Assembly: GCF_002207765.1 (NCBI RefSeq)
Contig: NZ_BDGJ01000042.1
Coordinates: 8,521-72,520 of the forward strand
Length of the DNA stretch: 64,000 nucleotides
From: Calderihabitans maritimus
GTDB lineage: Bacteria > Bacillota > KKC1 > Calderihabitantales > Calderihabitantaceae
Reading direction: 5' to 3'
Shown here: positions 35,257 to 44,275 of the stretch, one piece after another
Position numbering within the stretch: the first letter of the stretch is position 1
Layout of the letters: every line of letters begins with the position of its first letter
Position numbers and translations under genes: made by a program
Notes under the pieces: generated by a model
The model's database searches: none
What the model was told of the DNA's origin: nothing
The model's input: the letters and a program-made list of their open reading frames with translations, nothing else

Positions 35257-36585
35257 ATGTTACAGAGATTTACAAGTTTGATTGTTCTACAGGCGTTAAT
35301 GGCGTTGGTATTTCCAGCTTTGGCGTTAGCCGCAGAAGGGCCTACGGCTGAAAGTAATGCGGTGGCGCTGGATACCGTATGGACTCTTATAGCTGCTTTT
35401 CTGGTATTTTTCATGCAGGCAGGTTTTGCTATGGTTGAAGCAGGGTTTACCCGGGCCAAAAATGCTGGGAATATTATCATGAAAAATCTAATGGATTTCA
35501 GTGCCGGTTCTCTAGTTTACTGGTTGATCGGTTATGGAATCATGTTTGGAGCCGACAAGTTCGGTCTTATAGGGACCGATGGTTTTGCCCTAGTTGTGGA
35601 TCAGGGTGATGGGATGCCTGTATGGGCCTTCATCATCTTTCAAACTGTGTTTGCCGCCACGGCTGCGACCATCGTGTCTGGAGCCATGGCGGAAAGAACT
35701 AAGTTTACCGCTTATTTAATCTACAGTGTGGTTATAAGTGCAATTATATATCCCGTGGTCGGGCACTGGATTTGGGGTGGTGGCTGGCTAGCCAACTTAG
35801 GATTTAAGGATTTCGCCGGTTCTACGGTAGTTCATTCCGTTGGCGGCTGGGCAGCCCTGATAGGAGCGGCGCTTCTCGGTCCGCGGATTGGTAAATACGG
35901 CAAAGACGGCTCGGTTAATGCCATTCCCGGACACAGCATTACCCTAGGAGCGTTAGGCGTATTCATTCTATGGTTTGGCTGGTTTGGTTTTAACCCCGGT
36001 AGTACGGTGGCGGGTACGGACTTGAGCATAGCATTGATTGCGTTAAATACCAACCTGGCGGCGGCAGCAGGAGCCACTCTAGCCATGATTACCAGCTGGA
36101 TCAGATACGGCAAACCGGATGTCAGTTTAACTCTTAACGGTGCCCTCGGTGGATTGGTCGGTATTACTGCCGGTTGTGCTTTTGTAAACCCTTTGGGAGC
36201 TGTAATTATCGGTGTGCTCTCCGGTATTCTCATAGTTATAGCAGTAGAGATTATTGATAAAGTCCTTAAAGTTGATGATCCAGTAGGAGCAGTGGCAGTC
36301 CACGCAATATGCGGGGCTTTCGGGACACTGATGGTTGGTTTACTTGACGTGGAAGAAGGTTTGCTTTATAGCGGCAGTGCGAAACTACTGGGAGTACAGG
36401 CGCTGGGAGTTGTAGCCGTATTCATATGGACTGTAGTTACATCTTATATTCTCTTCAAAGTTATTAAGAGCACAATAGGCCTGCGGGTTAGCGAAGAAGA
36501 GGAAGTGGCCGGTCTTGACCGCGGTGAACATGCCTTAGAGGCTTATCCAGATTTTGTTGCCCGTGATACTAGTGTTACCCTTTAA
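35257..36585 (+). CDS. amtB: Ammonium transporter, first copy
   Basis: 442 residues with an N-terminal signal-like helix and about eleven membrane helices. Amt-family blocks: DTVWTLIAAFLVFFMQAGFA, FAGSTVVHSVGGWAALIGA (pore His), WFGWFGFNPGS, and DDPVGAVAVHAICGAFGTL (second pore His). It conducts ammonium across the membrane and is followed 27 bases on by glnK, its usual PII regulator. Expression has to pass two attenuator modules. Confidence 0.95.
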   Translation: MLQRFTSLIVLQALMALVFPALALAAEGPTAESNAVALDTVWTLIAAFLVFFMQAGFAMVEAGFTRAKNAGNIIMKNLMDFSAGSLVYWLIGYGIMFGADKFGLIGTDGFALVVDQGDGMPVWAFIIFQTVFAATAATIVSGAMAERTKFTAYLIYSVVISAIIYPVVGHWIWGGGWLANLGFKDFAGSTVVHSVGGWAALIGAALLGPRIGKYGKDGSVNAIPGHSITLGALGVFILWFGWFGFNPGSTVAGTDLSIALIALNTNLAAAAGATLAMITSWIRYGKPDVSLTLNGALGGLVGITAGCAFVNPLGAVIIGVLSGILIVIAVEIIDKVLKVDDPVGAVAVHAICGAFGTLMVGLLDVEEGLLYSGSAKLLGVQALGVVAVFIWTVVTSYILFKVIKSTIGLRVSEEEEVAGLDRGEHALEAYPDFVARDTSVTL

Positions 36586-36588
36586 TAA

Positions 36589-36951
<363 letters not shown>

Positions 36952-36984
36952 TTTGGGAAAATTTTATATACCGTGTTGGTTTTT

Positions 36985-37039
36985 AGGTAGGTATTCTCTT
37001 TCGTTCATTACAGGTCATTAGGGAAGAGGATACCTACCT
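36985..37039 (+). terminator. Long hairpin after amtB-glnK
   Basis: AGGTAGGTAT (36985-36994) pairs with ATACCTACCT (37030-37039), and the inner CTCTT/AAGAG stretch extends the stem. T-run is weak. Confidence 0.55.
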
Positions 37040-37108
37040 TACTTTATGTGATTTCAGTTGATTTTAGAATTTAACTCTATATTATTTTGTATACAATACG
37101 TTTAACCG

Positions 37109-37136
37109 TTGACTATAGTGAAAAGGCTGGTATAAT
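37109..37136 (+). promoter_or_regulatory. Sigma-A promoter of second amtB
   Basis: TTGACT (37109-37114), 16 bases, TATAAT (37131-37136), matching the glnA promoter in both hexamers and spacing. Confidence 0.82.
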
Positions 37137-37158
37137 ATATTTAGCCAAAAAAATATTT

Positions 37159-37238
37159 TTGGGCAATGGTGTCCAATATCAGTACCGGGCGAAGACGTCC
37201 CTGAGTAGGTTAAGACTACGAGGGGACGTTTCTGTTTT
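37159..37238 (+). promoter_or_regulatory. ANTAR-type module A before second amtB
   Basis: Hairpin 1: TTGGGC / GTCCAA, hexaloop AATGGT (37159-37176). Hairpin 2: GGGC / GTCC, hexaloop GAAGAC (37187-37200). Terminator ACGTCCC (37195-37201) / GGGACGT (37223-37229) then TTTCTGTTTTT. Very close to the glnA leader in sequence. Confidence 0.74.
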
Positions 37239-37262
37239 TAGTACTGATACTGCTTACCCATG

Positions 37263-37343
37263 ACTATATGGTACGATGAAGTGCCATATAGTTAAAAGCA
37301 GCGGTGCTTTGGGGTTTTACTTTCAACCAAAGGGCCTTTTTTT
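37263..37343 (+). promoter_or_regulatory. ANTAR-type module B before second amtB
   Basis: Hairpin 1: a 12-bp stem ending GGTAC / GTGCC with hexaloop GATGAA (37263-37292). Hairpin 2: AAAGC / GCTTT with hexaloop AGCGGT (37295-37310). Terminator GGTGCTTTGG (37303-37312) / CCAAAGGGCC (37327-37336) plus TTTTTTT shares hairpin 2's arm. It resembles module A before the first amtB. Confidence 0.74.
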
Positions 37344-37370
37344 AATTTTATGACCAAGGAGGGTTTATGG

Positions 37371-38762
37371 ATGTTTGGCAAAGGAGTTATGGTATCTTTA
37401 TGGGGAGCTTTATTATGGTTTGTTTTTCCGGGAAGAGTATGGGCGGCTGAGCCAACACCTGCCAGTAATGCGCTAGCCATTGACACCATATGGACACTTT
37501 TGGCGGCATTTTTGGTGTTCTTAATGCATGCAGGTTTTACTATGGTAGAATCAGGTTTTACCCAGAGCAAGAATACGGTTAATATCATTATGAAAAACTT
37601 GGCGACGATTGCCATTGGCGTTATTGTCTTTTTTGCCGTGGGCTTTGGCATAATGTTTGGGCCTGATGTGGGTGGTATTATTGGAACCAAAGGGTTTTGG
37701 ATGGAAAACATTAGTGACTTAGATTTTGGTATCCCTACTCTTGGTTTTTGGTTGTTTCAGGCAGTTTTTGCTGCCACATCAGCAACCATCGTGTCCGGTG
37801 CCGTTGCGGAAAGGTTTAAATTTGTGGCTTACTGTATTTTCACCGTAGTTATGACGGCAATTATATATCCGGTCGTCGGTCATTGGGTATGGGGCGGGGG
37901 TTGGCTTTCAAGATTAGGATTTATTGATTTTGCCGGATCAACTGTTGTCCACTCTGTTGGTGGATGGTCGGCCCTTGTGGGTGCCTACTTGGTGGGGGCA
38001 CGTTTAGGGAAATACGGTAAAGATGGTAGTGTACAGGTTATTCCCGGTCATAACATACCTCTTGGAGCTCTGGGGGTTTTCATCCTTTGGTTTGGATGGT
38101 TTGGTTTTAACGCAGGCAGTACTATATCCGGAACCTCACCTGAGATTGTTTCAATTGCCACAACCACTTTACTTGCAGGTGCGGCTGGTATTGTCGGAGT
38201 TATGTTAATAACCACTATCAAATATTCAAAGCCCGACCCAACCTTGACCTTAAACGGGGCTCTCGCCGGTTTGGTGGGTATAACCGCCGGTACAGCTTCG
38301 GTTTCACCTACGGGGGCCCTGATAATTGGTTTGGCTGCCGGTATAATTATGGTTTTCGCCGTGGAATATTTCGACCGGGTAGCAAAAATTGATGATCCGG
38401 TAGGAGCTATTTCGGTGCATGGAGTTTGCGGCGCTTTTGGAACTCTGGCGGTAGGACTGTTTGCAACGGAAGGTGGGCTCTTTTATGGAGGCGGGATTTC
38501 GCTGCTCGTGGTTCAACTTATAGGAGTTATAGCCGTATTTGCCTGGTCCGTTTTCTGCAGTTGGATTGTCTTCAGTATCATTAATGCTTGGGTAGGGTTG
38601 CGTGTATCGCCCGAAGAGGAAATGGAAGGGCTGGATTTGGGTGAACACGGTCTGCGGGCATATGGTGATTTCGTTTTCAGATCTGCTATTCCAGGGAGTT
38701 CTGTTCAACCTGCAACCCAGGAGATTAGGATGGCAAAACCCGAAATAGAAGTATCTCGCTAA
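37371..38762 (+). CDS. amtB: Ammonium transporter, second copy
   Basis: ATG 37371 follows AAGGAGGG; the in-frame ATG at 37350 precedes that site and abuts the terminator. The 463-residue protein has the same Amt blocks as the first copy (FAGSTVVHSVGGWSALVGA, WFGWFGFNAGS, DDPVGAISVHGVCGAFGTL). The two copies are clearly paralogues but not recent duplicates. A second glnK follows. Confidence 0.94.
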   Translation: MFGKGVMVSLWGALLWFVFPGRVWAAEPTPASNALAIDTIWTLLAAFLVFLMHAGFTMVESGFTQSKNTVNIIMKNLATIAIGVIVFFAVGFGIMFGPDVGGIIGTKGFWMENISDLDFGIPTLGFWLFQAVFAATSATIVSGAVAERFKFVAYCIFTVVMTAIIYPVVGHWVWGGGWLSRLGFIDFAGSTVVHSVGGWSALVGAYLVGARLGKYGKDGSVQVIPGHNIPLGALGVFILWFGWFGFNAGSTISGTSPEIVSIATTTLLAGAAGIVGVMLITTIKYSKPDPTLTLNGALAGLVGITAGTASVSPTGALIIGLAAGIIMVFAVEYFDRVAKIDDPVGAISVHGVCGAFGTLAVGLFATEGGLFYGGGISLLVVQLIGVIAVFAWSVFCSWIVFSIINAWVGLRVSPEEEMEGLDLGEHGLRAYGDFVFRSAIPGSSVQPATQEIRMAKPEIEVSR

Positions 38763-38786
38763 GAGAGAACGCTTGATAATAAGCAT

Positions 38787-38829
38787 AAAAAGGGGCCTTT
38801 GTAACACAGGTTGAAGGCCCCCTTTTTTT
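38787..38829 (+). terminator. Terminator between second amtB and its glnK
   Basis: AAAAAGGGGCCTT / AAGGCCCCCTTTTT with a 14-base loop and TTTTTTT. Partial read-through or a separate promoter would be needed for the following glnK. Confidence 0.85.
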
Positions 38830-38953
38830 GAACATGGTTAATGCTAATGAATTTCTCGATTCCGTTGTATATTTGAGAGGATTCTCAGTAAGGATAAAGA
38901 ATAATTTTATTTATAACAAAAGCAAAAGTGAATAATGAAATAGGGTGATTTAG

Positions 38954-39292
38954 TTGAAAAAGATTGAATGCATTATTCGACCGGCAAGACTAGAGGCCGT
39001 TAAAGAAGCACTCGGCAGGTTTGGAATTCATGGTATGACTGTAACTCATGTGATAGGTTGTGGATTGCAACAAGGTAAGACGGAATTTTATCGAGGTAGC
39101 CAGTACAAGGTGGACTTACTGCCGAAGGTCAAAATTGAAATCGTAGTAAAAGATGATTGGGTCGATGGTGTTATCAATGTTATTAAATCTAACGCTTTTA
39201 CTGGAGAGATAGGCGATGGGAAAATTTTCGTTTATCCTGTAGAAGATGCGGTACGTATACGTACGGGTGAGCGCGGCGACGATGCCATTTAA
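38954..39292 (+). CDS. glnK: PII nitrogen regulatory protein, second copy
   Basis: 112 residues from TTG 38954 (MKKIECIIRPARLEAV). The T-loop is intact (GKTEFYRGSQYKVDLLPK) with Tyr at the modification position, and IGDGKIF follows. It is the likely partner of the second AmtB although a terminator separates them. Confidence 0.94.
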   Translation: MKKIECIIRPARLEAVKEALGRFGIHGMTVTHVIGCGLQQGKTEFYRGSQYKVDLLPKVKIEIVVKDDWVDGVINVIKSNAFTGEIGDGKIFVYPVEDAVRIRTGERGDDAI

Positions 39293-39312
39293 GATTTTGA
39301 GGGAGAGGCTTT

Positions 39313-39510
39313 TCAAGCCTCTCCTTTCAGGTCTTTAAGCTTGTTTTCCACTGCTTCAATTTGCCTTTGAAGGTTTTGTAAATATGACTCCAGCTGCGCT
39401 ACATCTTCCTGCTTATAACATTTCCCGTGCTGGTGACGTCTTTGTTCTCGGTGGTGACAGCATCCCCGGCCATAATGGTTGCCTTCCCGGTAATGATGGC
39501 TCTGATACAT
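39313..39510 (-). CDS. Small Cys/His-rich coiled-coil protein (DUF5320-like)
   Basis: ATG 39510 after GGGAGGTG gives 65 residues. The N-terminal third is rich in His, Arg and Gly with CCHH and HGKC motifs; the rest is a coiled coil (QLESYLQNLQRQIEAVENKL). This layout matches DUF5320-type proteins found beside Fe-S or metal-related regulators. It is co-transcribed with the PadR gene 17 bases upstream. Function unknown. Confidence 0.65.
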   Translation of the reverse strand: MYQSHHYREGNHYGRGCCHHREQRRHQHGKCYKQEDVAQLESYLQNLQRQIEAVENKLKDLKGEA

Positions 39511-39527
39511 AGAATTCACCTCCCTTC

Positions 39528-39905
39528 TCAGTCATCTGGAAACTGTTCACGATATTTTTGCAGAAAGTATTCTAGCCTCTTTTTGTTTTCTTTAATGCTT
39601 TCGGCCCAGGCGTGCAGCAGGTCTTCGCCTTCGCTAGTCAGGGTGTAAAGTCTTCTGGCAGGCCCTCCGCCGCTGGTATCCCACTCCGAGGAAACCAGCC
39701 CTTCCTCTTCCATGCGCCGCAGGTATCTGTATACGGTACCCGGATCAGTTTCCCCATCGGCAAAACCAAATTCTTTTAAACTCTGGATGAGATCATAGCC
39801 GTAAGTAGAGCGGCGGCTTAATAACAATAACAAACAGGGTTCCATGAATCGTTCTACTGAAACATTGATGCACCTACAGCCCCGGCGACGATGTCTGCCA
39901 CACAT
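39528..39905 (-). CDS. PadR-family transcriptional regulator
   Basis: ATG 39905 after GGAGGG gives 125 residues. The PadR winged helix is clear (LLLLLSRRSTYGYDLIQSL, DPGTVYRYLRRMEEEGLV, GGGPARRLYTLT). An unusual Cys/Arg-rich N-terminus (CGRHRRRGCRC) precedes it and could bind metal. It lies upstream of the DUF5320-like gene; targets and ligand are unknown. Confidence 0.85.
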   Translation of the reverse strand: MCGRHRRRGCRCINVSVERFMEPCLLLLLSRRSTYGYDLIQSLKEFGFADGETDPGTVYRYLRRMEEEGLVSSEWDTSGGGPARRLYTLTSEGEDLLHAWAESIKENKKRLEYFLQKYREQFPDD

Positions 39906-40146
39906 AAGCAACACCCTCCTTTATATGCATAATACCTATATATGTTTAGTTTGATTTTACCATAAGTTCCGTCGACTTGTAAACCTTTCTGAGAATTTTT
40001 TACTATGGGGCTGATAAAAATTGGGCCATCCCCATTGAGACGGATGGTCGGATAGAAAACTTTTTTTGTGGGAAGGATTGGAGAACTCTGTACCTCAAAA
40101 GCGCACGCCAGTTGGGATTGGCAAGCCACACTTTTAGACTAAAATT

Positions 40147-40173
40147 AGCGACTTCTGTCGCTTATTTTTTTTT
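40147..40173 (+). terminator. Strong terminator in the interval before sipW
   Basis: AGCGAC / GTCGCT with loop TTCT, then TATTTTTTTTT. No plus-strand gene was found between glnK and here, so the RNA it ends is unknown. Confidence 0.75.
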
Positions 40174-40177
40174 GAGG

Positions 40178-40324
40178 TTGACAAAATTCTGGCGACCATT
40201 GGATATCTAATCTGGTAATATATGGTTGTTAATTAAAAAACACCTCCTGCAAAAAAGCAGGAGGTGTCATGGGTTAAGCGCCTGCTTCGGTGGGTGGAGC
40301 CACGTTAATGCAGGTTGCTTAACC
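40178..40324 (+). promoter_or_regulatory. Promoter-like element and structured leader before sipW
   Basis: TTGACA at 40178 starts a possible promoter. The leader then folds into a hairpin ACACCTCCTGC / GCAGGAGGTGT (40240-40267), followed by a nested element: GGTTAAGC (40272-40279) pairs with GCTTAACC (40317-40324), inside it GCCTGC with GCAGGT, and inside that GTGG with CCAC. No known riboswitch was recognised. The innermost 18 bases equal a segment of the downstream tasA-like gene. Confidence 0.5.
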
Positions 40325-40403
40325 CCTTCTAACAAGGCCGGCTTAAATTTATTCTTAACATATATCATAGCAGGAAAAATAAGTCAAGGTGGAGGGAAGA
40401 TCG

Positions 40404-40964
40404 ATGGCTAGGATGAGAAAAATTGTTAGCAATCTGCTGTTTGCACTGCTGTTAATAGTTTTGGTTATGTCTACTTTTTACCTGGTCAAAGGGAAAATGG
40501 AGGGCGATGGGTCTCCTGAAATGGCTGGATATAAGCTAATGGTAGTGTTGAGCGGCAGTATGAGCCCTACATTCAATGCCGGAAGCATTGTAGGCGTTAA
40601 ACCAGTGGACCCGGAAGAGATTGCGATTGGTGATATTATTACCTACCGAAAGGATGTAGATTCTGAGACCGTTATCACCCACAGGGTGGTGGAAGTGGGC
40701 CGGGAAGGGAAAGGTTTAGTGTTCATAACCCGTGGCGATGCCAACGATAGCGTTGACCCGGACCCTGTACCGGCCAGGAACGTTATCGGCAGGGTGGAGT
40801 TTTATATACCCTATGCAGGTTACTTCATTAAGTTTATCCGCAGCAAATACGGCCTTGTGTTGGTAGTAATCCCCGCACTGTTTATAGTACTGGGCGAATT
40901 GAGGAACGTCTACCGTTACTTAAGCCGGGCGAAAAGCACCTCAGAAGAGGAAGTGGAACCATGA
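40404..40964 (+). CDS. sipW: Signal peptidase I, SipW (ER) type
   Basis: ATG 40404 after GGAGGG. The 186-residue protein has an N-terminal membrane helix, the catalytic Ser in SGSMSPTF, and His in THRVVEV where other bacterial signal peptidases have Lys, the mark of the SipW/archaeal-eukaryotic type. A second helix lies near the C-terminus. SipW processes TasA/camelysin-type proteins, two of which are encoded downstream. Confidence 0.92.
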   Translation: MARMRKIVSNLLFALLLIVLVMSTFYLVKGKMEGDGSPEMAGYKLMVVLSGSMSPTFNAGSIVGVKPVDPEEIAIGDIITYRKDVDSETVITHRVVEVGREGKGLVFITRGDANDSVDPDPVPARNVIGRVEFYIPYAGYFIKFIRSKYGLVLVVIPALFIVLGELRNVYRYLSRAKSTSEEEVEP

Positions 40965-41815
40965 ACAAAGGGTTAAGCAAGAGAACAGATCAACCACGGG
41001 CACCAACCTCTCGCTTTGCGACCCCTCTTGATCCGCGATCCAGGGAAAGTTACCGGCTACGGTACCTGACTGGAGGAAGGCGGGTACCGAACCTGTCAGT
41101 AAAAATATTACTACTATTTGTGCTATTGCAATACGGTATGCTAATAAGCCGAACTTATTCGGATTTCATCGACAGCGGTCGTTCAGAGGCTCATTTCCGC
41201 AGTGTGACGGCGGATAAAATCTTAATGCTTCTTCCGGGCAAAGCCAAGGCCACCAGCATCACGGAAACGGAGAAGGGTGAACCAGAATCTTTTTCCGTGG
41301 CTACAGGGGAAAATACTGATCTTATGCTGTATTTTGGGGAGGTGCCGGAAGGTAATGGAAAAAATTTTCCCGACATCTTCAGGATTCGAAACCTGATGCA
41401 GCGTTCACTTCAGGTTAGTTTTGCTCTGCAGGGGGAGATCAAGGAGTTGTTTGAGAGCTTCACCCTGAGCCTGTCATTGGACCCGAGAGAGACCGGAAAT
41501 TTTGACGCTAAGCTGGTGACTAAGGATAAAACGCCGGGACTCTATCGGGGCTATGTAGTGGTAACTTCTCTGGGCAGCTATTACTACCAGCAGGTGCCGG
41601 TATCGGTGACCATTGTAGATCTCCCTAAGGATATCAAGAAGGAAGTCGATAAAAGCGTTTATGAGGATGTTTACCTCGAGCAAATTCACCTGCCTCTGAA
41701 CCTAACCGAACCGGTTAATTCCCATACATCCGGTATTGTAGATAGGGTCTACGGAGATACAGCTACCGGTGAAGTGGATAGGGAGGGGGTAAAGGGAGAG
41801 GTTTATGAGAATTAG
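40961..41815 (+). CDS. Exported protein of the sipW-tasA operon, unknown family
   Basis: 284 residues, overlapping sipW by four bases (ATGA). A basic N-terminus of about 45 residues, one membrane helix (VKILLLFVLLQYGMLI), then a beta-rich outer domain and a hydrophilic tail. Its position parallels TapA, the anchor of TasA fibres in Bacillus, but no TapA cysteine pattern is evident. An anchoring or assembly role is inferred from the operon only. Confidence 0.6.
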   Translation: MNKGLSKRTDQPRAPTSRFATPLDPRSRESYRLRYLTGGRRVPNLSVKILLLFVLLQYGMLISRTYSDFIDSGRSEAHFRSVTADKILMLLPGKAKATSITETEKGEPESFSVATGENTDLMLYFGEVPEGNGKNFPDIFRIRNLMQRSLQVSFALQGEIKELFESFTLSLSLDPRETGNFDAKLVTKDKTPGLYRGYVVVTSLGSYYYQQVPVSVTIVDLPKDIKKEVDKSVYEDVYLEQIHLPLNLTEPVNSHTSGIVDRVYGDTATGEVDREGVKGEVYEN

Positions 41816-41892
41816 GCTGAGTTGCTTTTCAACGCCCTTCAGTTTCCAAAATCAAAAAACTGATTTTAGAACTAAGGAGGAGAAAAATTACT

Positions 41893-42405
41893 ATGAAGAG
41901 AGTTTATTTAAGCTTTTTGGTAATAGCCTTAGTGTCTGCTTTGGTGGGTGGAGCCACGTTTGCTTTGTTTACGGACGAGGCAACTAACTCGAACAACACT
42001 TTTGCCGCCGGTACTATAGATATCGAACTGAATGATAATTCGGATGATGACATTGTTTCCTTCACGGTAAGTAACATTGCTCCTGGAGACAGTGGTGGTA
42101 CAACAATTAAAGTTGATAATGAGGGTAGCCTTGACCTCAGGTACGATGTTTCTATTGATGTGGACGGGGCTCTATTCGACGGTAACCACCCCATCATAGT
42201 TACCCTCAAAGATCCTGACGGGGGAGTGCTTTTCCAAACTTCTGAGGACGGCGAATACGATCTCAACCGGGTACTCGCCGCCAATGGCGGAACCGAAACC
42301 CTAACTTTAGAGTGGTCATTCCCCCAAGATGCTGATAATACTTATCAGGGCCAGGAAGGCAGCTTTGACTTGACCTTTAGTGCCGAGCAGATCAAGAATA
42401 ATTAA
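41893..42405 (+). CDS. TasA/camelysin-family secreted protein, first copy
   Basis: 170 residues from ATG 41893 after AAGGAGG. It has the SipW-dependent signal peptide (SFLVIALVSALVGGATFALF) followed by TDEATNSNNTFAAGTIDI, typical of TasA/CalY, then a beta-sandwich. Such proteins form matrix fibres or spore-associated layers. It is preceded by SipW, its expected peptidase. Confidence 0.85.
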   Translation: MKRVYLSFLVIALVSALVGGATFALFTDEATNSNNTFAAGTIDIELNDNSDDDIVSFTVSNIAPGDSGGTTIKVDNEGSLDLRYDVSIDVDGALFDGNHPIIVTLKDPDGGVLFQTSEDGEYDLNRVLAANGGTETLTLEWSFPQDADNTYQGQEGSFDLTFSAEQIKNN

Positions 42406-42459
42406 TCTTTTCAGGTGAGAGGGTACAACCTTCTCGCCCCGAAGACGGGGGGGAGTGTG

Positions 42460-43077
42460 TTGACCAAAAAACTGTTTTTAATGGGAATTGCCGTAGCAAT
42501 GATATCCTTGCTGGCAGGCAGGGCCACCTTCGCTATCTTTAGTGATAGTGCTAGTAACGACAGTACCTTTAGCGCCGGGACGGTCTCCATCAACGCCAAC
42601 AGGAATGACGGCGATCCGGTGCCGGGTCCCATGTTTTATGTGACTAGCGAGCAGGGCAGAACCTATGACGGCCGGTTTCCCGGCATTAATACCACGGACG
42701 TATGGGCTCCTGGGGACTACCATTCCCGGACACTCAATGTCACAAATGACGGTAGCCTGGCGGTAAAGATTACTCAGTTGGGGGCCACCGTGAGGGGAAT
42801 CAATGATCCAACAGTGCTTGCCGAGTTCCTGAACAAAATGCTGGTAACGGTAGTTCAGACTACAAACCAAAACAACCCTACCGTGCTTTTCACGGGTACA
42901 CTGGGCGAATTGGTGAATGGTCCAGTTGAGGTGCTTAATCAGGTTAATATTTCCCCTACTGCTACGCAGGATCTTACTTATACGGTTACCATGGATATTA
43001 CAGCCGGCAACTTGCTTCAGGGAGTAGAGGCCCTGGTAGATTTCAGTGTGTATGTGGAACAGTTACGAAATAACTGA
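42460..43077 (+). CDS. TasA/camelysin-family secreted protein, second copy
   Basis: The start is uncertain: TTG 42460 after a G-rich site gives MTKKLFLMGIAVAMISLLAG; GTG 42457 is the alternative. About 205 residues with signal ending RATFAIF, then SDSASNDSTFSAGTVSI as in CalY/TasA and a beta-sandwich. It is longer than the first copy and shares only the signal region and fold style with it. Confidence 0.82.
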   Translation: MTKKLFLMGIAVAMISLLAGRATFAIFSDSASNDSTFSAGTVSINANRNDGDPVPGPMFYVTSEQGRTYDGRFPGINTTDVWAPGDYHSRTLNVTNDGSLAVKITQLGATVRGINDPTVLAEFLNKMLVTVVQTTNQNNPTVLFTGTLGELVNGPVEVLNQVNISPTATQDLTYTVTMDITAGNLLQGVEALVDFSVYVEQLRNN

Positions 43078-43178
43078 AAGGTCTCCAACAACAGGTCTTA
43101 AAACGCGTCACTTGGACCTATTTTGATGGTCCAGAATTTAAAGAACAATAACGGAAGACTGAAGGGCGTTTGAAAACA

Positions 43179-43217
43179 GGGCTGCGGGGTAAAACCCACA
43201 GCCCTTATTAATTTTTG
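43179..43217 (+). terminator. Terminator of the sipW-tasA operon
   Basis: GGGCTG / CAGCCC enclosing GGGT / ACCC, followed by TTATTAATTTTT. The remaining bases to 43423 show nothing else I can support. Confidence 0.72.
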
Positions 43218-43423
43218 AGCTTTACTTAACTGGTTAACCTAAGTATCAGATTCCAGGCATTAATTCATACGGCCTTTTTTTGTCTAATATTCCTTGGAAC
43301 CTCGCAATTAAAGTTTAATGTTCTACTCTTGACCACAGTTTTGTATATTTATTGGTAGAAACAATATCGAGATACTAAATGTTAAAAATTGTACGGCTTG
43401 GACGTTCTTATAGGAGGAACAAA

Positions 43424-44257
43424 GTGCGTAAATTATTCTTGGTGCTGTCGTTGCTAACGGCCGGGCTAGTTTTATTAATTTTTGTATCTAACATAATGAC
43501 CACGCTGTTAGAAAGGTACCTTCCGGCGGTACAAATTAGACCTGATGATATGGGCAAATTTGTGCTGCGCGGGCAGTTTCAAACCGCATACCAACATGCA
43601 AGCTTAACCCAGGCGAAAAATATTGAACTTGCCGCATCCATGATAAACGGCTTGGTTGTTGAGCCCGGTGAAGTCTTTTCGTTTAACCGTACCGTTGGGC
43701 CGTATACGCCGGAGCGGGGTTTCGCACTGGGAGATACGGTTATTGGTGACCAAGTGGTACAAACTTACGGTGGAGGTGTCTGCCAGGTGGCAGGTACCCT
43801 TCATAACGCTGTGCTGCTGGCCGGGCTGGAGGTTGTAGAAAGGCACCACCATACCCTCAGTATTCCCTACATGCCCCCGGGACAGGATGCTGCCGTTAGT
43901 ATCAGCGGAGGTAAGGATTATAAGTTTCGCAACAACACTAACCAACCGGTATTGATCTGGAGTGGAGCTAAGCAGGGATTGCTAACGGTTAGGATTTACG
44001 GCGAAACCCGGGGGCCACATATTACTTTGCATCATCAGATCTTGGCTACGGTTCCTCCTCCCGAAATCCGAAAAGTAGATCCGGCCCTGCCGCGGGGAGC
44101 AGAACAGCTCGTCCGACAGGGGGTTGAAGGACGCACCATACGGTACTGGTTGGAGGTAGAAACGCAGCAAAGCAAGACGGTAAAGGAACTGGGAACGGAA
44201 ACTTACCGTCCCAGCCCCCGGATTGTTATAGTAGGTTCAGGCACGGCAGAACAGTAA
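43424..44257 (+). CDS. VanW-family membrane-anchored protein
   Basis: GTG 43424 after AGGAGG is preferred to ATG 43379, which lacks a site. The 277-residue protein has an N-terminal helix and the VanW domain (AASMINGLVVEPGEVFSFN, GDQVVQTYGGGVCQVAGTLHNA, HHHTLSIPY). VanW proteins are outer-surface proteins of uncertain role, common in spore formers. The SpmA/B genes follow within 20 bases. Confidence 0.88.
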   Translation: MRKLFLVLSLLTAGLVLLIFVSNIMTTLLERYLPAVQIRPDDMGKFVLRGQFQTAYQHASLTQAKNIELAASMINGLVVEPGEVFSFNRTVGPYTPERGFALGDTVIGDQVVQTYGGGVCQVAGTLHNAVLLAGLEVVERHHHTLSIPYMPPGQDAAVSISGGKDYKFRNNTNQPVLIWSGAKQGLLTVRIYGETRGPHITLHHQILATVPPPEIRKVDPALPRGAEQLVRQGVEGRTIRYWLEVETQQSKTVKELGTETYRPSPRIVIVGSGTAEQ

Positions 44258-44275
44258 GGGGGAGAAAGAAAAACA

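Noticed and set aside
40226-40411. 61-residue frame before sipW
   Set aside because: It lies wholly in the structured leader, lacks a ribosome binding site and overlaps the sipW start.
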